Below are positions 45,682-53,679 of a DNA stretch of 64,000 nt, piece after piece. Origin of the DNA: Acinetobacter dispersus (GTDB lineage Bacteria; Pseudomonadota; Gammaproteobacteria; Pseudomonadales; Moraxellaceae). The stretch's first letter is position 1. The number at the start of each line of letters is the position of its first letter. Below the pieces are notes generated by a model that was not told where the DNA came from, did no database searches, and saw only the letters and a list, made by a program, of their open reading frames with translations. The stretch is taken from contig NZ_CP041970.1 of NCBI RefSeq assembly GCF_009884975.1, positions 1,302,001 to 1,366,000 of the forward strand, given 5' to 3'. The translations under genes were made by a program, and so were the position numbers.

Positions 45682-45957
45682 ATGGAAAAAACAACACTCA
45701 TTTTAGTTCAATCTACAGCTGATCTGATTTGGTCTGAGCTAGCAAAAATGGCACAATCTGATGACTGTATCGTAATTATGGGTGAAGCAGCGATTCATGT
45801 ACCGACATCCCTTACCAAGGTTTATCACAACATTTATTGTTTAACCAATGAATACAGTCTTCTTCCCGATGAAGTTAAAGATCAGATTCAAGCAATTAAC
45901 TATACGCAATTTGCAGATTTAGTCTTAAAATTTAAGCGTTGTATTTCATTGAAATAA
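45682..45957 (+). CDS. tusB: Sulfur-relay protein TusB (DsrH-like)
   Basis: A 91-residue DsrH/TusB-like subunit of TusBCD. It reads TTLILVQSTADLIWSELAKMAQSDDCIVIMGEAAIH at the start. The ATG at 45682 follows AAGGTG by about 7 bases; the longer frame from 45664 is less likely. The call depends mostly on its position between tusC and tusE. Confidence 0.78.
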   Translation: MEKTTLILVQSTADLIWSELAKMAQSDDCIVIMGEAAIHVPTSLTKVYHNIYCLTNEYSLLPDEVKDQIQAINYTQFADLVLKFKRCISLK

Positions 45958-45996
45958 TATTTATTCGGTTCATCTAAAATTTTGTTAGGCTATTTT

Positions 45997-46308
45997 ATGC
46001 AGTTAGAGTTAGACCAAGACGGCCATTTGGTTGATTACACCATTTGGAATCAAGATGTTGCTCAGGAGTTAGCAAATTCTCTAGATTTACAGTTAACAGA
46101 TTGGCATTTTGAAATTCTGCATGCTGTCCGCCAGTTTTACCAACAGTTTGGACATTCACCAGCAACACGGCCACTGATTAAGTTTTTAATGAAAACCGTT
46201 AGTCCTGAAATTGATAATGCAACATTGCAGCAGAAATTTAATACAGGTTTAGTCGCTCGCCATTTAAGTCGTTTAGCTGGCGTACCTAAACCAGCAAATT
46301 GTTTATAA
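45997..46308 (+). CDS. tusE: Sulfur-relay protein TusE (DsrC-like)
   Basis: A 103-residue DsrC/TusE protein, the last sulfur carrier before MnmA. It has the DsrC core DWHFEILHAVRQFYQQFGHSPATRPLIKFL. The penultimate Cys is in AGVPKPANCL, matching the catalytic Cys position of TusE. The ATG at 45997 is preceded by AGG. It completes the tusDCBE cluster and ends 8 bases from the convergent EamA transporter gene. Confidence 0.9.
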   Translation: MQLELDQDGHLVDYTIWNQDVAQELANSLDLQLTDWHFEILHAVRQFYQQFGHSPATRPLIKFLMKTVSPEIDNATLQQKFNTGLVARHLSRLAGVPKPANCL

Positions 46309-46316
46309 TTTTTTAT

Positions 46317-47180
46317 TTACGCAAATTTCTTGGCACAAGCAACACAGGCAATCACTGCAATTGTGACGCCAAACATGGCTGGGCTTACTTGTTCATGTAA
46401 TAAGACTGCGGCAATCGCCAAACCAAAGATTGGTTGCAATAGCTGGAGTTGCCCAACTGTTGCAATCCCGCCTTGTGCCAAGCCCTTATACCAAAAGAAA
46501 AAACCAATCAGCATACTAAATAAAGACACATAAGCCAGACCAAGTTTTGCCGATGTTGAAATTTGATCAAAGCTCACAGGCATATATAGATATGAAATGA
46601 GCAGCATGATCGGCAATGTAATAATCAATGCCCAGCAAATCACCTGCCAACCTCCCAAATGCTTGGAGAGTTTTCCACCTTCGGCATAACCAAAACCACA
46701 GAATATAATGGCCAATAACATGAAAATATCACCATAGTTAAAGGCCCAACTCCCCGTTTGGACTAACATATACCCAAAAACCAGTGAAGCACCTAAAACT
46801 GCGAATAACCAAAAAACTGAATTCGGTCTTTCTCCACCTCGTAGCACACCAAAAATAGCAGTCGCCAAAGGCAATAAACCGACAAAGACAATAGTGTGTG
46901 CAGCACTGACATATTGAAGTGCTAAGGCTGTAAATAGCGGAAAGCCAACTACAACCCCTATCGCAACATAAAATAAGGGCAACCAATCTTTTCTCGTTGG
47001 TAATTGCTGACGTGATAATAGAATCAAAGCCAAACCAAGAAGACCCGCTATTGCGGCACGAGCAGCAGTTAAAAAGGTAGGGCTGAAATCCATAACCGCA
47101 ACGCGTGTGGCTGGTAGTGAACCGGCAAAAATAATCACACCGATCAAACCATTCATCCAACCACTACTGAAAGTTTTCAT
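46317..47180 (-). CDS. EamA-family (DMT) exporter
   Basis: A 287-residue drug/metabolite-type transporter with ten hydrophobic segments arranged as two EamA repeats. The first begins WMNGLIGVIIFAGSLPATRVAVMDFSP and the second ends LQPIFGLAIAAVLLHEQVSPAMFGVTIAVIACVACA. The substrate is unknown. It is divergent from a MocR-type regulator across 125 bases with strong dyads, so that regulator probably controls it. Confidence 0.85.
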   Translation of the reverse strand: MKTFSSGWMNGLIGVIIFAGSLPATRVAVMDFSPTFLTAARAAIAGLLGLALILLSRQQLPTRKDWLPLFYVAIGVVVGFPLFTALALQYVSAAHTIVFVGLLPLATAIFGVLRGGERPNSVFWLFAVLGASLVFGYMLVQTGSWAFNYGDIFMLLAIIFCGFGYAEGGKLSKHLGGWQVICWALIITLPIMLLISYLYMPVSFDQISTSAKLGLAYVSLFSMLIGFFFWYKGLAQGGIATVGQLQLLQPIFGLAIAAVLLHEQVSPAMFGVTIAVIACVACAKKFA

Positions 47181-47219
47181 TTAAATTCTCCAAATCTATA
47201 TGAAGAATTTAAACTGTGC

Positions 47220-47290
47220 TATGGTTTAAGCACCATACACAGTACAGTACAATTCTAAATAACTGTATTGGCTTACTAACCCATACAGTT
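47220..47290. promoter_or_regulatory. Operator-like dyads between the exporter and mocR genes
   Basis: Two inverted repeats are visible: TATGGT-N6-ACCATA (47220-47237) and AACTGTAT-N14-ATACAGTT (47261-47268 with 47283-47290). The latter ends 15 bases before the MocR start codon. They are good candidates for MocR-type regulator sites controlling both genes. Confidence 0.45.
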
Positions 47291-47305
47291 TAAAGATAGA
47301 TCGAG

Positions 47306-48703
47306 ATGAAAAGTACAAAAATTGATTTCGTGATCCAGCACATTCATGAACAAATCAAAACCCGCTCTTTACTGCCAGGTTCTCGTCTACCTTCAGTTCG
47401 CGCTTTAGCTGGCTTGCTGCATTTATCTATTTCAACCATTGTTGAAGCTTATGAACGTCTTGCCTCTCAAGGGATTATTGAAGCCAAAACAGGTTCGGGC
47501 TTTTTTGTTGCAGGACCACTTGCACCCTTGTCTATCTCTGAAATCCACCCAAAGATTGATCGCAGTATTGATCCACTCTGGATTTCTAGACAAGCCTTGG
47601 AAGCAAAGCCAGATGTTTTAAAACCAGGATGTGGTTGGTTACCTGATGACTGGATGCCACACGAAAATATCCGCAAAGCCATTCGCAAGGTATCTAAAGC
47701 CCCTTCCAACATTTTGACTGATTACTCAACACCTTTAGGACTAGCACCTCTACGTGAATTACTTTCAAGAAGAATCTTGAGCAAAGGCATTGAAGCGCGT
47801 CCAAATCAGATCTTATTGACAGATTCAGGTACGCAGGCGATCGATTTAATTTGTCGTTATTTTCTTAAACCGAACGATGTGGTTCTGGTTGATGATCCAT
47901 GTTATTTCAACTTTCATGCCCTACTCAAAGTTCATCAGATACAAATCATCGGTGTCCCTTATACGCCGACTGGACCTGATCTTGAAGCATTTTCGCAGGC
48001 GATCCAAAACTACAATCCACGCCTCTACATTACCAACTCAGGCATTCATAACCCGACTGGTGCTGTGTTAACGGCATCAACGGCTTATCAGGTGTTAAAA
48101 CTGGTTGAGCAATCTAATTTGATCGTGATTGAAGATGATATTTTTGCAGATTTAGAACTGCATAGTGCCCCGCGTCTCGCAGCTTTGGATGGTTTATCTC
48201 GTGTCATTCACATCGGCAGTTTTTCTAAAACTTTATCTGGCTCAGTCCGTACAGGATATATTGCAACCAAAACAGAATGGATTGAGGATTTAACGGATAT
48301 CAAAATCGCGACTTGCTTTGGAGGGAGTAATTTATCTTCAGAAATTTTGTATGCTGCATTAACTGATGGAAATTATCGTAAATACCTAGAAGAATTGAAA
48401 GTCCGTTTATCTAAAGCAATGGATGCAACAATCAAACAACTTGAAAAGCTGGAAATCAAAATCTGGGTTAAGCCCACTGCTGGGGTATTTGTATGGTGTG
48501 AATTACCGCACCACTTCGATACAGCGCGTATTGCACAACGCTGCTTAGACAATGGCGTGATTTTGGCGCCAGGAAATGCATTTAGCCAGAGCCAAAATTT
48601 CAAAAACTTTATTCGTTTTAATGTAGCGCAATCACTGCAACCCAAAGTTTTTGAGGTTCTATCTCATGCCATTCAACAAGAGACAGAACAACAAAATTTA
48701 TAA
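47306..48703 (+). CDS. MocR-family regulator (GntR helix-turn-helix fused to aminotransferase)
   Basis: A 465-residue regulator with an N-terminal winged helix (SLLPGSRLPSVRALAGLLHLSISTIVEAYERLASQGIIEAKTGSGFFV, residues about 20-66). It is fused to a class I aminotransferase-like domain. PLP-binding signs are YSTPLGLAPLREL, LLTDSGTQAIDLI, NPTGAVLTA, VIEDDIFADLE and the Schiff-base Lys in HIGSFSKTLSGSVRTGY. Such proteins sense PLP or amino compounds. It is divergent from an EamA exporter, an arrangement that suggests it regulates efflux of an amino acid or vitamin. It ends one base from the HxlR gene. Confidence 0.9.
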   Translation: MKSTKIDFVIQHIHEQIKTRSLLPGSRLPSVRALAGLLHLSISTIVEAYERLASQGIIEAKTGSGFFVAGPLAPLSISEIHPKIDRSIDPLWISRQALEAKPDVLKPGCGWLPDDWMPHENIRKAIRKVSKAPSNILTDYSTPLGLAPLRELLSRRILSKGIEARPNQILLTDSGTQAIDLICRYFLKPNDVVLVDDPCYFNFHALLKVHQIQIIGVPYTPTGPDLEAFSQAIQNYNPRLYITNSGIHNPTGAVLTASTAYQVLKLVEQSNLIVIEDDIFADLELHSAPRLAALDGLSRVIHIGSFSKTLSGSVRTGYIATKTEWIEDLTDIKIATCFGGSNLSSEILYAALTDGNYRKYLEELKVRLSKAMDATIKQLEKLEIKIWVKPTAGVFVWCELPHHFDTARIAQRCLDNGVILAPGNAFSQSQNFKNFIRFNVAQSLQPKVFEVLSHAIQQETEQQNL

Positions 48704-48704
48704 C

Positions 48705-49187
48705 TCAGGCACTTTGCTTTTTTTGCTCGATAAAAGCGAAATAACCGGGCCCAGCCGCGACACGAACATCTTTGGCTTTGATTGGTTCATCACACTCAGA
48801 ACACACCACTTTGGGATTGATTTTCCGACCACAACTTTTATGGGTAAATTCAACAGGTTTACCTAGTCCTAAATCCATCCATTTATCGGCCCATTGCACC
48901 ATTGAGAGAATGATTGGATAGAGATCTAAACCTTTATCGGTCAGTTGATATTCAAAACGCTCCTGACGATCAACATACGGCACTTTAGTCAAAATTCCAT
49001 GCTCAACCAAACGCTTTAAACGCTCTGAAAGTACATGGCGTGTAAGCCCTAAACTACGCTGAAAATCATCAAAACGGCGTATACCCATAAATGCGTTACG
49101 TAAGATGAGCATTGTCCAACGATCACCTAATACTGAAAGCGTCCTCGCCACTGAACATGGCTGGTCGCCAATTTCGTCCCATTTCAT
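48705..49187 (-). CDS. HxlR-family regulator with C-terminal Cys cluster
   Basis: A 160-residue winged-helix regulator. The HxlR signature is CSVARTLSVLGDRWTMLILRNAFMG (residues about 10-34), then FDDFQRSLGLTRHVLSERLKRLVEHGIL. The C-terminus has HKSCGRKINPKVVCSECDEPI, a three-Cys cluster that may bind metal. The ATG at 49187 has AGGTG 7 bases upstream. A perfect 16-base dyad lies 38 bases upstream of the start. The regulated gene is not evident; moeA lies upstream in the same direction. Confidence 0.85.
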   Translation of the reverse strand: MKWDEIGDQPCSVARTLSVLGDRWTMLILRNAFMGIRRFDDFQRSLGLTRHVLSERLKRLVEHGILTKVPYVDRQERFEYQLTDKGLDLYPIILSMVQWADKWMDLGLGKPVEFTHKSCGRKINPKVVCSECDEPIKAKDVRVAAGPGYFAFIEQKKQSA

Positions 49188-49224
49188 TATTATCACCTAG
49201 TCATTTTTTTAAAGTTTTATTTAA

Positions 49225-49240
49225 AAGACATCTATGTCTT
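49225..49240. promoter_or_regulatory. Candidate HxlR operator
   Basis: AAGACAT-CT-ATGTCTT is a perfect palindrome of 16 bases, 38 bases before the HxlR start codon, where an autoregulatory site is expected. A further inverted repeat, AATATTGG-N16-CCAATATT, lies at 49306-49337 near the moeA end. Confidence 0.45.
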
Positions 49241-49368
49241 GAACCGTCATGTTTAGAACCTAAACAATATAAAATATACACTAAACTACCTTATCCATCA
49301 GATGCAATATTGGCACTTGGCTAAAAATACCAATATTCAGTCATTTTACATAAATTCATCAAAACAAT

Positions 49369-50598
49369 TTAGTTGTAAATGAATAGCCCAGAAAGGATTT
49401 GTCCTGCTTCCAATTTTGTATTGGCTGGGATACGTACCAGACTATCTGCTTGCATTAAATTGCTCAGCATATGCGATTGCTGCTTCGCCAAGCTTTGTAG
49501 CTTGAGCTGCCCTTGATCAAAATAAGCCTGCATTCTTAAGAAACGTTCACGTGCATCCGATTTTAAATCATGGGTCAGTACGCCACTCAACCACTGCAAA
49601 GGTTGGCGTTGGTTCTGCAAGGCATCAAGCAAAGCTTTGCCATAGACTTGCATACACACATACACGGCGGCAGGATTACCGGGTAAGCCTAACAAATAGC
49701 AACGATGATCTTGCTGTGTGTATTCGGCAAAGAATAATGGCTTGCCGGGTTTTTGTTTTACCTTCCAAAAGATTTGCTCAAAACCTGTTTCAAATGCACA
49801 TGGACGAACAAAATCATAATCACCGACGGAAACACCACCCGTGGTTATGATCAGATCATATTGTTGTTTTAAGCGCTCAAAACACTGCGTCACCTCAGCA
49901 GCTTGATCTGCGATATGTAAGATTTCCGCATCTATGCCATAGTCTTGCAACCAAGCTTTCAGTAATGGGCCATTGGCATCAAAAACTTTCCCTGCCTGCA
50001 AGTCCTCAGGGGTTTCAGCAACTTCATCCCCTGTAATGACCACAACCACTTTAGGTAATTGAAAAACATCAATACTTTGCACACCCGCCATACTTAGGGC
50101 TGCCAGTGCACCAATATTGATTCTTTGTCCAACATCCGCCAATTGCTGCCCCCGTTGCACTTCCTCACCGACAAAACGAATATCCGCTTGAGGCTGAATG
50201 TGTTCAGTCAAGCGAATGGTTTGATTGGCTTCAACGACGACAATTTCTTGTCGAGCAACATGCGTTGTGCCCTCAGGTGTTTTCCCGCCTGTAAAAATAC
50301 GAATCGCTTGCCCATCTTTGAGCTGATATTCAGATTCACTACCCGCTTTAATTTCACCAATCACGTCAAAGACTGCATCTTGCAGTTGATCAGCAGCACT
50401 ATTCAGTGCATAACCATCGACGGCACTTTGTGAAAAACTCGGTAGATCCACATTTGAACAGACAGCTTTGGCTAAATAGCGATTCAGACCATCGGATAAA
50501 GCCAATGTCTCAACTTTTAAAGCTTTCGGTTGGGTTTGCACCAACGCTAATGCCTCATCAATACTGATCAAGCCTTTTTCAGCACCACACCCTGACAT
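49369..50598 (-). CDS. moeA: Molybdopterin molybdenumtransferase MoeA
   Basis: A 409-residue enzyme that inserts molybdate into adenylated molybdopterin. It has LPSFSQSAVDGYAL near residue 55, GEIKAGSESEYQLKDGQAIRIFTGGKTPEGTTHVARQE over residues 83-120 and VVVITGDEVAETP. The MoCF-fold motif TTGGVSVGDYDFVR and the segment LLGLPGNPAAVYVCMQVY follow. Its ATG overlaps the moaCB stop by one base. It is the last gene of the moaA-moaD-moaE-moaCB-moeA run. Confidence 0.94.
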   Translation of the reverse strand: MSGCGAEKGLISIDEALALVQTQPKALKVETLALSDGLNRYLAKAVCSNVDLPSFSQSAVDGYALNSAADQLQDAVFDVIGEIKAGSESEYQLKDGQAIRIFTGGKTPEGTTHVARQEIVVVEANQTIRLTEHIQPQADIRFVGEEVQRGQQLADVGQRINIGALAALSMAGVQSIDVFQLPKVVVVITGDEVAETPEDLQAGKVFDANGPLLKAWLQDYGIDAEILHIADQAAEVTQCFERLKQQYDLIITTGGVSVGDYDFVRPCAFETGFEQIFWKVKQKPGKPLFFAEYTQQDHRCYLLGLPGNPAAVYVCMQVYGKALLDALQNQRQPLQWLSGVLTHDLKSDARERFLRMQAYFDQGQLKLQSLAKQQSHMLSNLMQADSLVRIPANTKLEAGQILSGLFIYN

Positions 50599-51521
50599 TA
50601 TTCATAACCTCCCGGATGTGGTAAATCACGACAGACATCAAAAATATGAACTAAGGCTGGTAGGATTGCCGCCATCGATTCGCTCGCACCACCACGGCTT
50701 CCCGGTAAGGTCACCAGCAATGAACGGTCAATAAAGCCTGCAACACCGCGTGACATGGCTGCATATGGCGTGCGTTTTTGTCCAAATGAACGTGCCGCTT
50801 CCATTAAGCCGTCGAGTTTGCGTTCTAATAGTGGTTCCAGGGTATCCACAGTGATATCACGCTGACCAATACCAGTACCTCCGACCGTCATAATGCATGC
50901 ATAAGATTTGGTCAGCTCTAAGACTAAATCTTTGAGCTGATCAGCTTCATCGGGCAAAATTTGATAATGAATCGGATCAAAGCCTGCTTCAGTCAAAGTC
51001 TCAACCACGGACTTACCTGCGGTATCGGGTTTACGTCCCGCTGCAACTGTATCTGACAGTACAATTACAGCCGCTGAAACAGGTTGGCGTAAAGTACGTT
51101 TAAAGTGTGATTTTCCACCCTTCTTCTTCAGCAATTTACACTGATCTAAACACAGCTCTTCTGGCTCACAATGCGGTTTAAGCATGTCATATAAGGTTAA
51201 GCCCGCTAAGCTCGCAGCCGTTAGAGCTTCCATTTCCACACCTGTTGGGCCAATGGTTTCAACTGTGGTCAGAATCACCACATGGTCGTCATGTAGATCA
51301 TAATCGACATCGGCACGATAAATCGGTAATGGATGGCAGAGTGGAATCAGCTCATCGGTACGTTTAGCGGCTAAAATACCTGCGATACGTGCAGTTTTTA
51401 AAGCATCACCTTTTTCGGTATTACCGTCTCGCAATAACTGAATGCAATGTGCGGGTGCATGTAAAATCGCTTGCGCTTCTGCAACACGATAACTCTCGGG
51501 TTTCATCCCAACATTTTTCAT
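50598..51521 (-). CDS. moaCB: Bifunctional MoaC-MoaB molybdenum cofactor protein
   Basis: A 307-residue fusion. Residues about 1-155 are MoaC, which makes cyclic pyranopterin monophosphate with Moa[54 protein letters not shown] and [25 protein letters not shown]. Residues about 156-307 are MoaB/MogA-like, which adenylates molybdopterin: [41 protein letters not shown] and [13 protein letters not shown]. The fusion occurs in Acinetobacter and some relatives. It overlaps moeA by one base and is separated from moaE by a 91-base gap containing a palindromic repeat. Confidence 0.93.
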   Translation of the reverse strand: MKNVGMKPESYRVAEAQAILHAPAHCIQLLRDGNTEKGDALKTARIAGILAAKRTDELIPLCHPLPIYRADVDYDLHDDHVVILTTVETIGPTGVEMEALTAASLAGLTLYDMLKPHCEPEELCLDQCKLLKKKGGKSHFKRTLRQPVSAAVIVLSDTVAAGRKPDTAGKSVVETLTEAGFDPIHYQILPDEADQLKDLVLELTKSYACIMTVGGTGIGQRDITVDTLEPLLERKLDGLMEAARSFGQKRTPYAAMSRGVAGFIDRSLLVTLPGSRGGASESMAAILPALVHIFDVCRDLPHPGGYE

Positions 51522-51584
51522 TTTAACTTCCTGACGCTTTATTCGTGTGTATGCTCATGGCTACAATTTTCATGGTGATGCACG

Positions 51585-51624
51585 GGTAAATCCCTCTTTA
51601 ATAAAGGGGGACTTAGGGGGGGGT
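51585..51624. repeat. Short palindromic intergenic repeat invading the moaE end
   Basis: TCCCTCTTTA (51591-51600) faces TAAAGGGGGA (51602-51611) as a near-perfect inverted repeat, followed by CTTA and a run of eight G (51616-51623). This resembles a short dispersed repeat of the CCCCTTTATTAAAGGGG kind that I recall from Acinetobacter genomes. On the minus strand the G run and CTTA encode the last two Pro codons and the TAA stop of moaE, so the repeat supplies the end of that gene. Confidence 0.6.
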
Positions 51625-52077
51625 CGCTTGAACATCATCGGTTTGATCTTTACGAATACAACAGCCTTCTACATATTGACTGGTGCCATCCATAAAAAAC
51701 TCTTCTTTCCAGATCGGCACTTCATGTTTGACCCGCTCTACTGCCTCTTCACAGGCTTGAAAGGCTTCACGGCGATGTGCTGCATAGGCAATCGCGATAA
51801 TCGCGGTTTCACTGACATCCAAGTAACCTATCCGATGCATGACACGTACATAAGAAACCTGATATTTATCTTTGATTTCCTGTTCAATTGCGCGAATCAT
51901 CTTTTCTGCGACAGGCGTATAAGAGGTATATTTCAGTGCTTTAACCGCTTTTCCTTCGTGGTGATTACGCACAGTTCCAATAAAAATATCAACCCCACCG
52001 CATTCAGGAAATGATTGAATCGGATCAAAGTGATCGAGGCTTAAAGCCTGATCTTGGACGCGGGCAAATTCACGCAT
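51613..52077 (-). CDS. moaE: Molybdopterin synthase catalytic subunit MoaE
   Basis: A 154-residue catalytic subunit that converts cyclic pyranopterin monophosphate to molybdopterin using the MoaD thiocarboxylate. It has GGVDIFIGTVRNHHEGKAVKALKYTSYTPVAEKMI, RVMHRIGYLDVSETAIIAIAYAAHR and the catalytic Lys in VPIWKEEFFMDG. The C-terminal tail (RKDQTDDVQATPP) is longer than usual; its last codons lie in a palindromic repeat. moaD ends 2 bases upstream. Confidence 0.93.
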   Translation of the reverse strand: MREFARVQDQALSLDHFDPIQSFPECGGVDIFIGTVRNHHEGKAVKALKYTSYTPVAEKMIRAIEQEIKDKYQVSYVRVMHRIGYLDVSETAIIAIAYAAHRREAFQACEEAVERVKHEVPIWKEEFFMDGTSQYVEGCCIRKDQTDDVQATPP

Positions 52078-52079
52078 AT

Positions 52080-52331
52080 TTATCCTCCCGCCACTGGTGA
52101 CAACAAAACTAAAGTACAGGATGTTTCTAATGCGGTTTGACGTGTCACGATATCCTCACCAATCGCACAAGCACATTTTTCCATCGCTGGGCTGGCATCT
52201 GGATAAAGATTGGTAATATGTGACAGTACATCTTTGACCATTTGATCTTTTGCAAACTCAAATGCCAGCGCCTTGGGTAATAACCGTTCAATTGCGCCAA
52301 AGGCTTCTATTTTTATCTCAATGGTTTGCAT
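52080..52331 (-). CDS. moaD: Molybdopterin synthase sulfur carrier subunit MoaD
   Basis: An 83-residue ubiquitin-fold sulfur carrier. It ends LLSPVAGG; the C-terminal Gly-Gly becomes a thiocarboxylate that donates sulfur in MoaE. It opens QTIEIKIEAFGAIERLLP. The ATG at 52331 has GGAG upstream; a longer frame (to 52346) is not supported. It lies between moaA and moaE with short gaps. Confidence 0.92.
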   Translation of the reverse strand: MQTIEIKIEAFGAIERLLPKALAFEFAKDQMVKDVLSHITNLYPDASPAMEKCACAIGEDIVTRQTALETSCTLVLLSPVAGG

Positions 52332-52355
52332 ATTTTCTCCAAACAACTTTCCTCA

Positions 52356-53387
52356 CTAACCACCAAGCATATGCATACTAATTTTACGTGCTTGCTGATG
52401 TTGTATTGCCTGATAACCCTGCGCCTTATTCCAAATATAAGGCTTAATTTTTTGATCAAGTTGATGAAATGCTAACGGCTTGAGTTCAGCTTTTTGTTTG
52501 ATTGCCTGTTGCAGATCAGGTTTTATATTTAGACCTTGTCTTGCAAATAAACAATTATATAACTCACCTTGAGCCGTCAATCGAATTCGGTCACAGTCCC
52601 CACAAAATGAATGGGTAATGGTTGAAATAATACCGAGTTTATATTGGCCATCAAGCTGATAAAGGCGTGCAGGTTCATGCTGTTGTTCTAAGACCTGAAT
52701 ATCATAATGCGCTGAGAGCTGCTTTAAGATTTCCGCTTCACTGACCACGGCTTGATCTGTCCAGTGCTGATCACCATCCAGCGGCATAAATTCGATAAAA
52801 CGCAACGGAATATTATGCTGTTTGGCCCATTTCACCATCGGCACAATTTGGTCATCATTCTGACCTTGCATCAGTACACAATTAATTTTGAATGGCAGAC
52901 CAACTTTTGTTGCGGCTTCAATACCAGCAAATACAGGGGCAAGCTCTTTTTTAGTCAGTTGTTTAAATTGAAGCGGATCAAGGCTATCCAAACTAATATT
53001 GAGATCATCCAAACCTGCCTGCTTCAATGGCTCAGCATACTTCGCCAAATAATGACCATTGGTTGTGATTGAAATACGTTTTAGCCCCAAAGCTCTTAAA
53101 CTTTGCAAATCACGGATAAAATGCACCACACCTTGACGCATCAAAGGCTCACCACCGGTGATACGGATATTTTCAATGCCCTGTCCAACCATATATTGAC
53201 AGAAAACAAACAATGCCTCGAAACTGAGTAGATCTTGTTTTTTCATCCATTCAGGATGTTCAGGCATACAGTAAATGCATTTGAAATTGCAACGGTCCGT
53301 CACGGAAATCCGTAACTTGCGCTTAATACGACCATACTGATCTTGTAAGATCGCTATACTCGTGTCGTCTATTTCATGCTTCATCAT
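52356..53387 (-). CDS. moaA: GTP 3',8-cyclase MoaA
   Basis: A 343-residue radical SAM enzyme, the first step of molybdenum cofactor synthesis. It has the N-terminal 4Fe-4S motif VTDRCNFKCIYCMP, the segment RITGGEPLMR and the C-terminal cluster SFCGDCDRIRLTAQGELYNCLF. The tail ends LGG, as required for activity. An in-frame GTG at 53393 and ATGs at 53387 and 53384 are possible starts with no clear ribosome site. It heads the leftward moa operon and is preceded by a sigma-54-like promoter with NtrC-like dyads. Confidence 0.94.
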   Translation of the reverse strand: MMKHEIDDTSIAILQDQYGRIKRKLRISVTDRCNFKCIYCMPEHPEWMKKQDLLSFEALFVFCQYMVGQGIENIRITGGEPLMRQGVVHFIRDLQSLRALGLKRISITTNGHYLAKYAEPLKQAGLDDLNISLDSLDPLQFKQLTKKELAPVFAGIEAATKVGLPFKINCVLMQGQNDDQIVPMVKWAKQHNIPLRFIEFMPLDGDQHWTDQAVVSEAEILKQLSAHYDIQVLEQQHEPARLYQLDGQYKLGIISTITHSFCGDCDRIRLTAQGELYNCLFARQGLNIKPDLQQAIKQKAELKPLAFHQLDQKIKPYIWNKAQGYQAIQHQQARKISMHMLGG

Positions 53388-53476
53388 ATGCACTCATATT
53401 GTGAATCTTTGAACTGGGTTTAGCACAAGTTCTGTGCGTCCTTGTTTTACTCATCACAGTGAATTGTTTTTATTAC

Positions 53477-53492
53477 AGCAATAATTATTCCA
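53477..53492 (-). promoter_or_regulatory. Candidate sigma-54 promoter of the moa operon
   Basis: On the minus strand TGGAATAATTATTGCT has GG (53491-53490) and GC (53479-53478) separated by exactly 10 bases, with a perfect TTGCT -12 half. The -24 half matches TGGCAC at four of six positions. Transcription would start near 53467, about 80 bases before moaA. Confidence 0.55.
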
Positions 53493-53601
53493 GTTTTACC
53501 CTATCCGTGTTGCCGATGCTGCTTATTCAATAAAACAAGCAACTCTTTCAATCTATAAACAAAAATAGGTTTTGTCCTGAGTATTTTTGTTCAAATTACT
53601 T

Positions 53602-53649
53602 TGCACCATCCCATGGCATGTTTTATTTCATATGCAATAAGATGGTGCA
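53602..53649. promoter_or_regulatory. Two NtrC-like dyads upstream of moaA
   Basis: TGCACC-N5-ATGGCA (53602-53618) and TGCAAT-N5-GGTGCA (53633-53649) each keep one perfect half of the NtrC consensus TGCACC-N5-GGTGCA. Their centres are 31 bp apart, about three helical turns. The outer arms form an 11-bp inverted repeat (TTTGCACCATC with GATGGTGCAAA). They lie about 143 and 174 bases upstream of the predicted sigma-54 start. Confidence 0.55.
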
Positions 53650-53679
53650 AATATCTGATTAAATCAACCCACCGATCGT

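Noticed and set aside
51616..51623. G8 tract as a quadruplex or phase-variation site
   Set aside because: It is a single G run at a gene end; length change would alter only the MoaE tail, and there are no partner G runs for a quadruplex.
51547..52014. 155-codon plus-strand frame across moaE
   Set aside because: It lies antisense to moaE, which has clear motifs; the frame has no domain.
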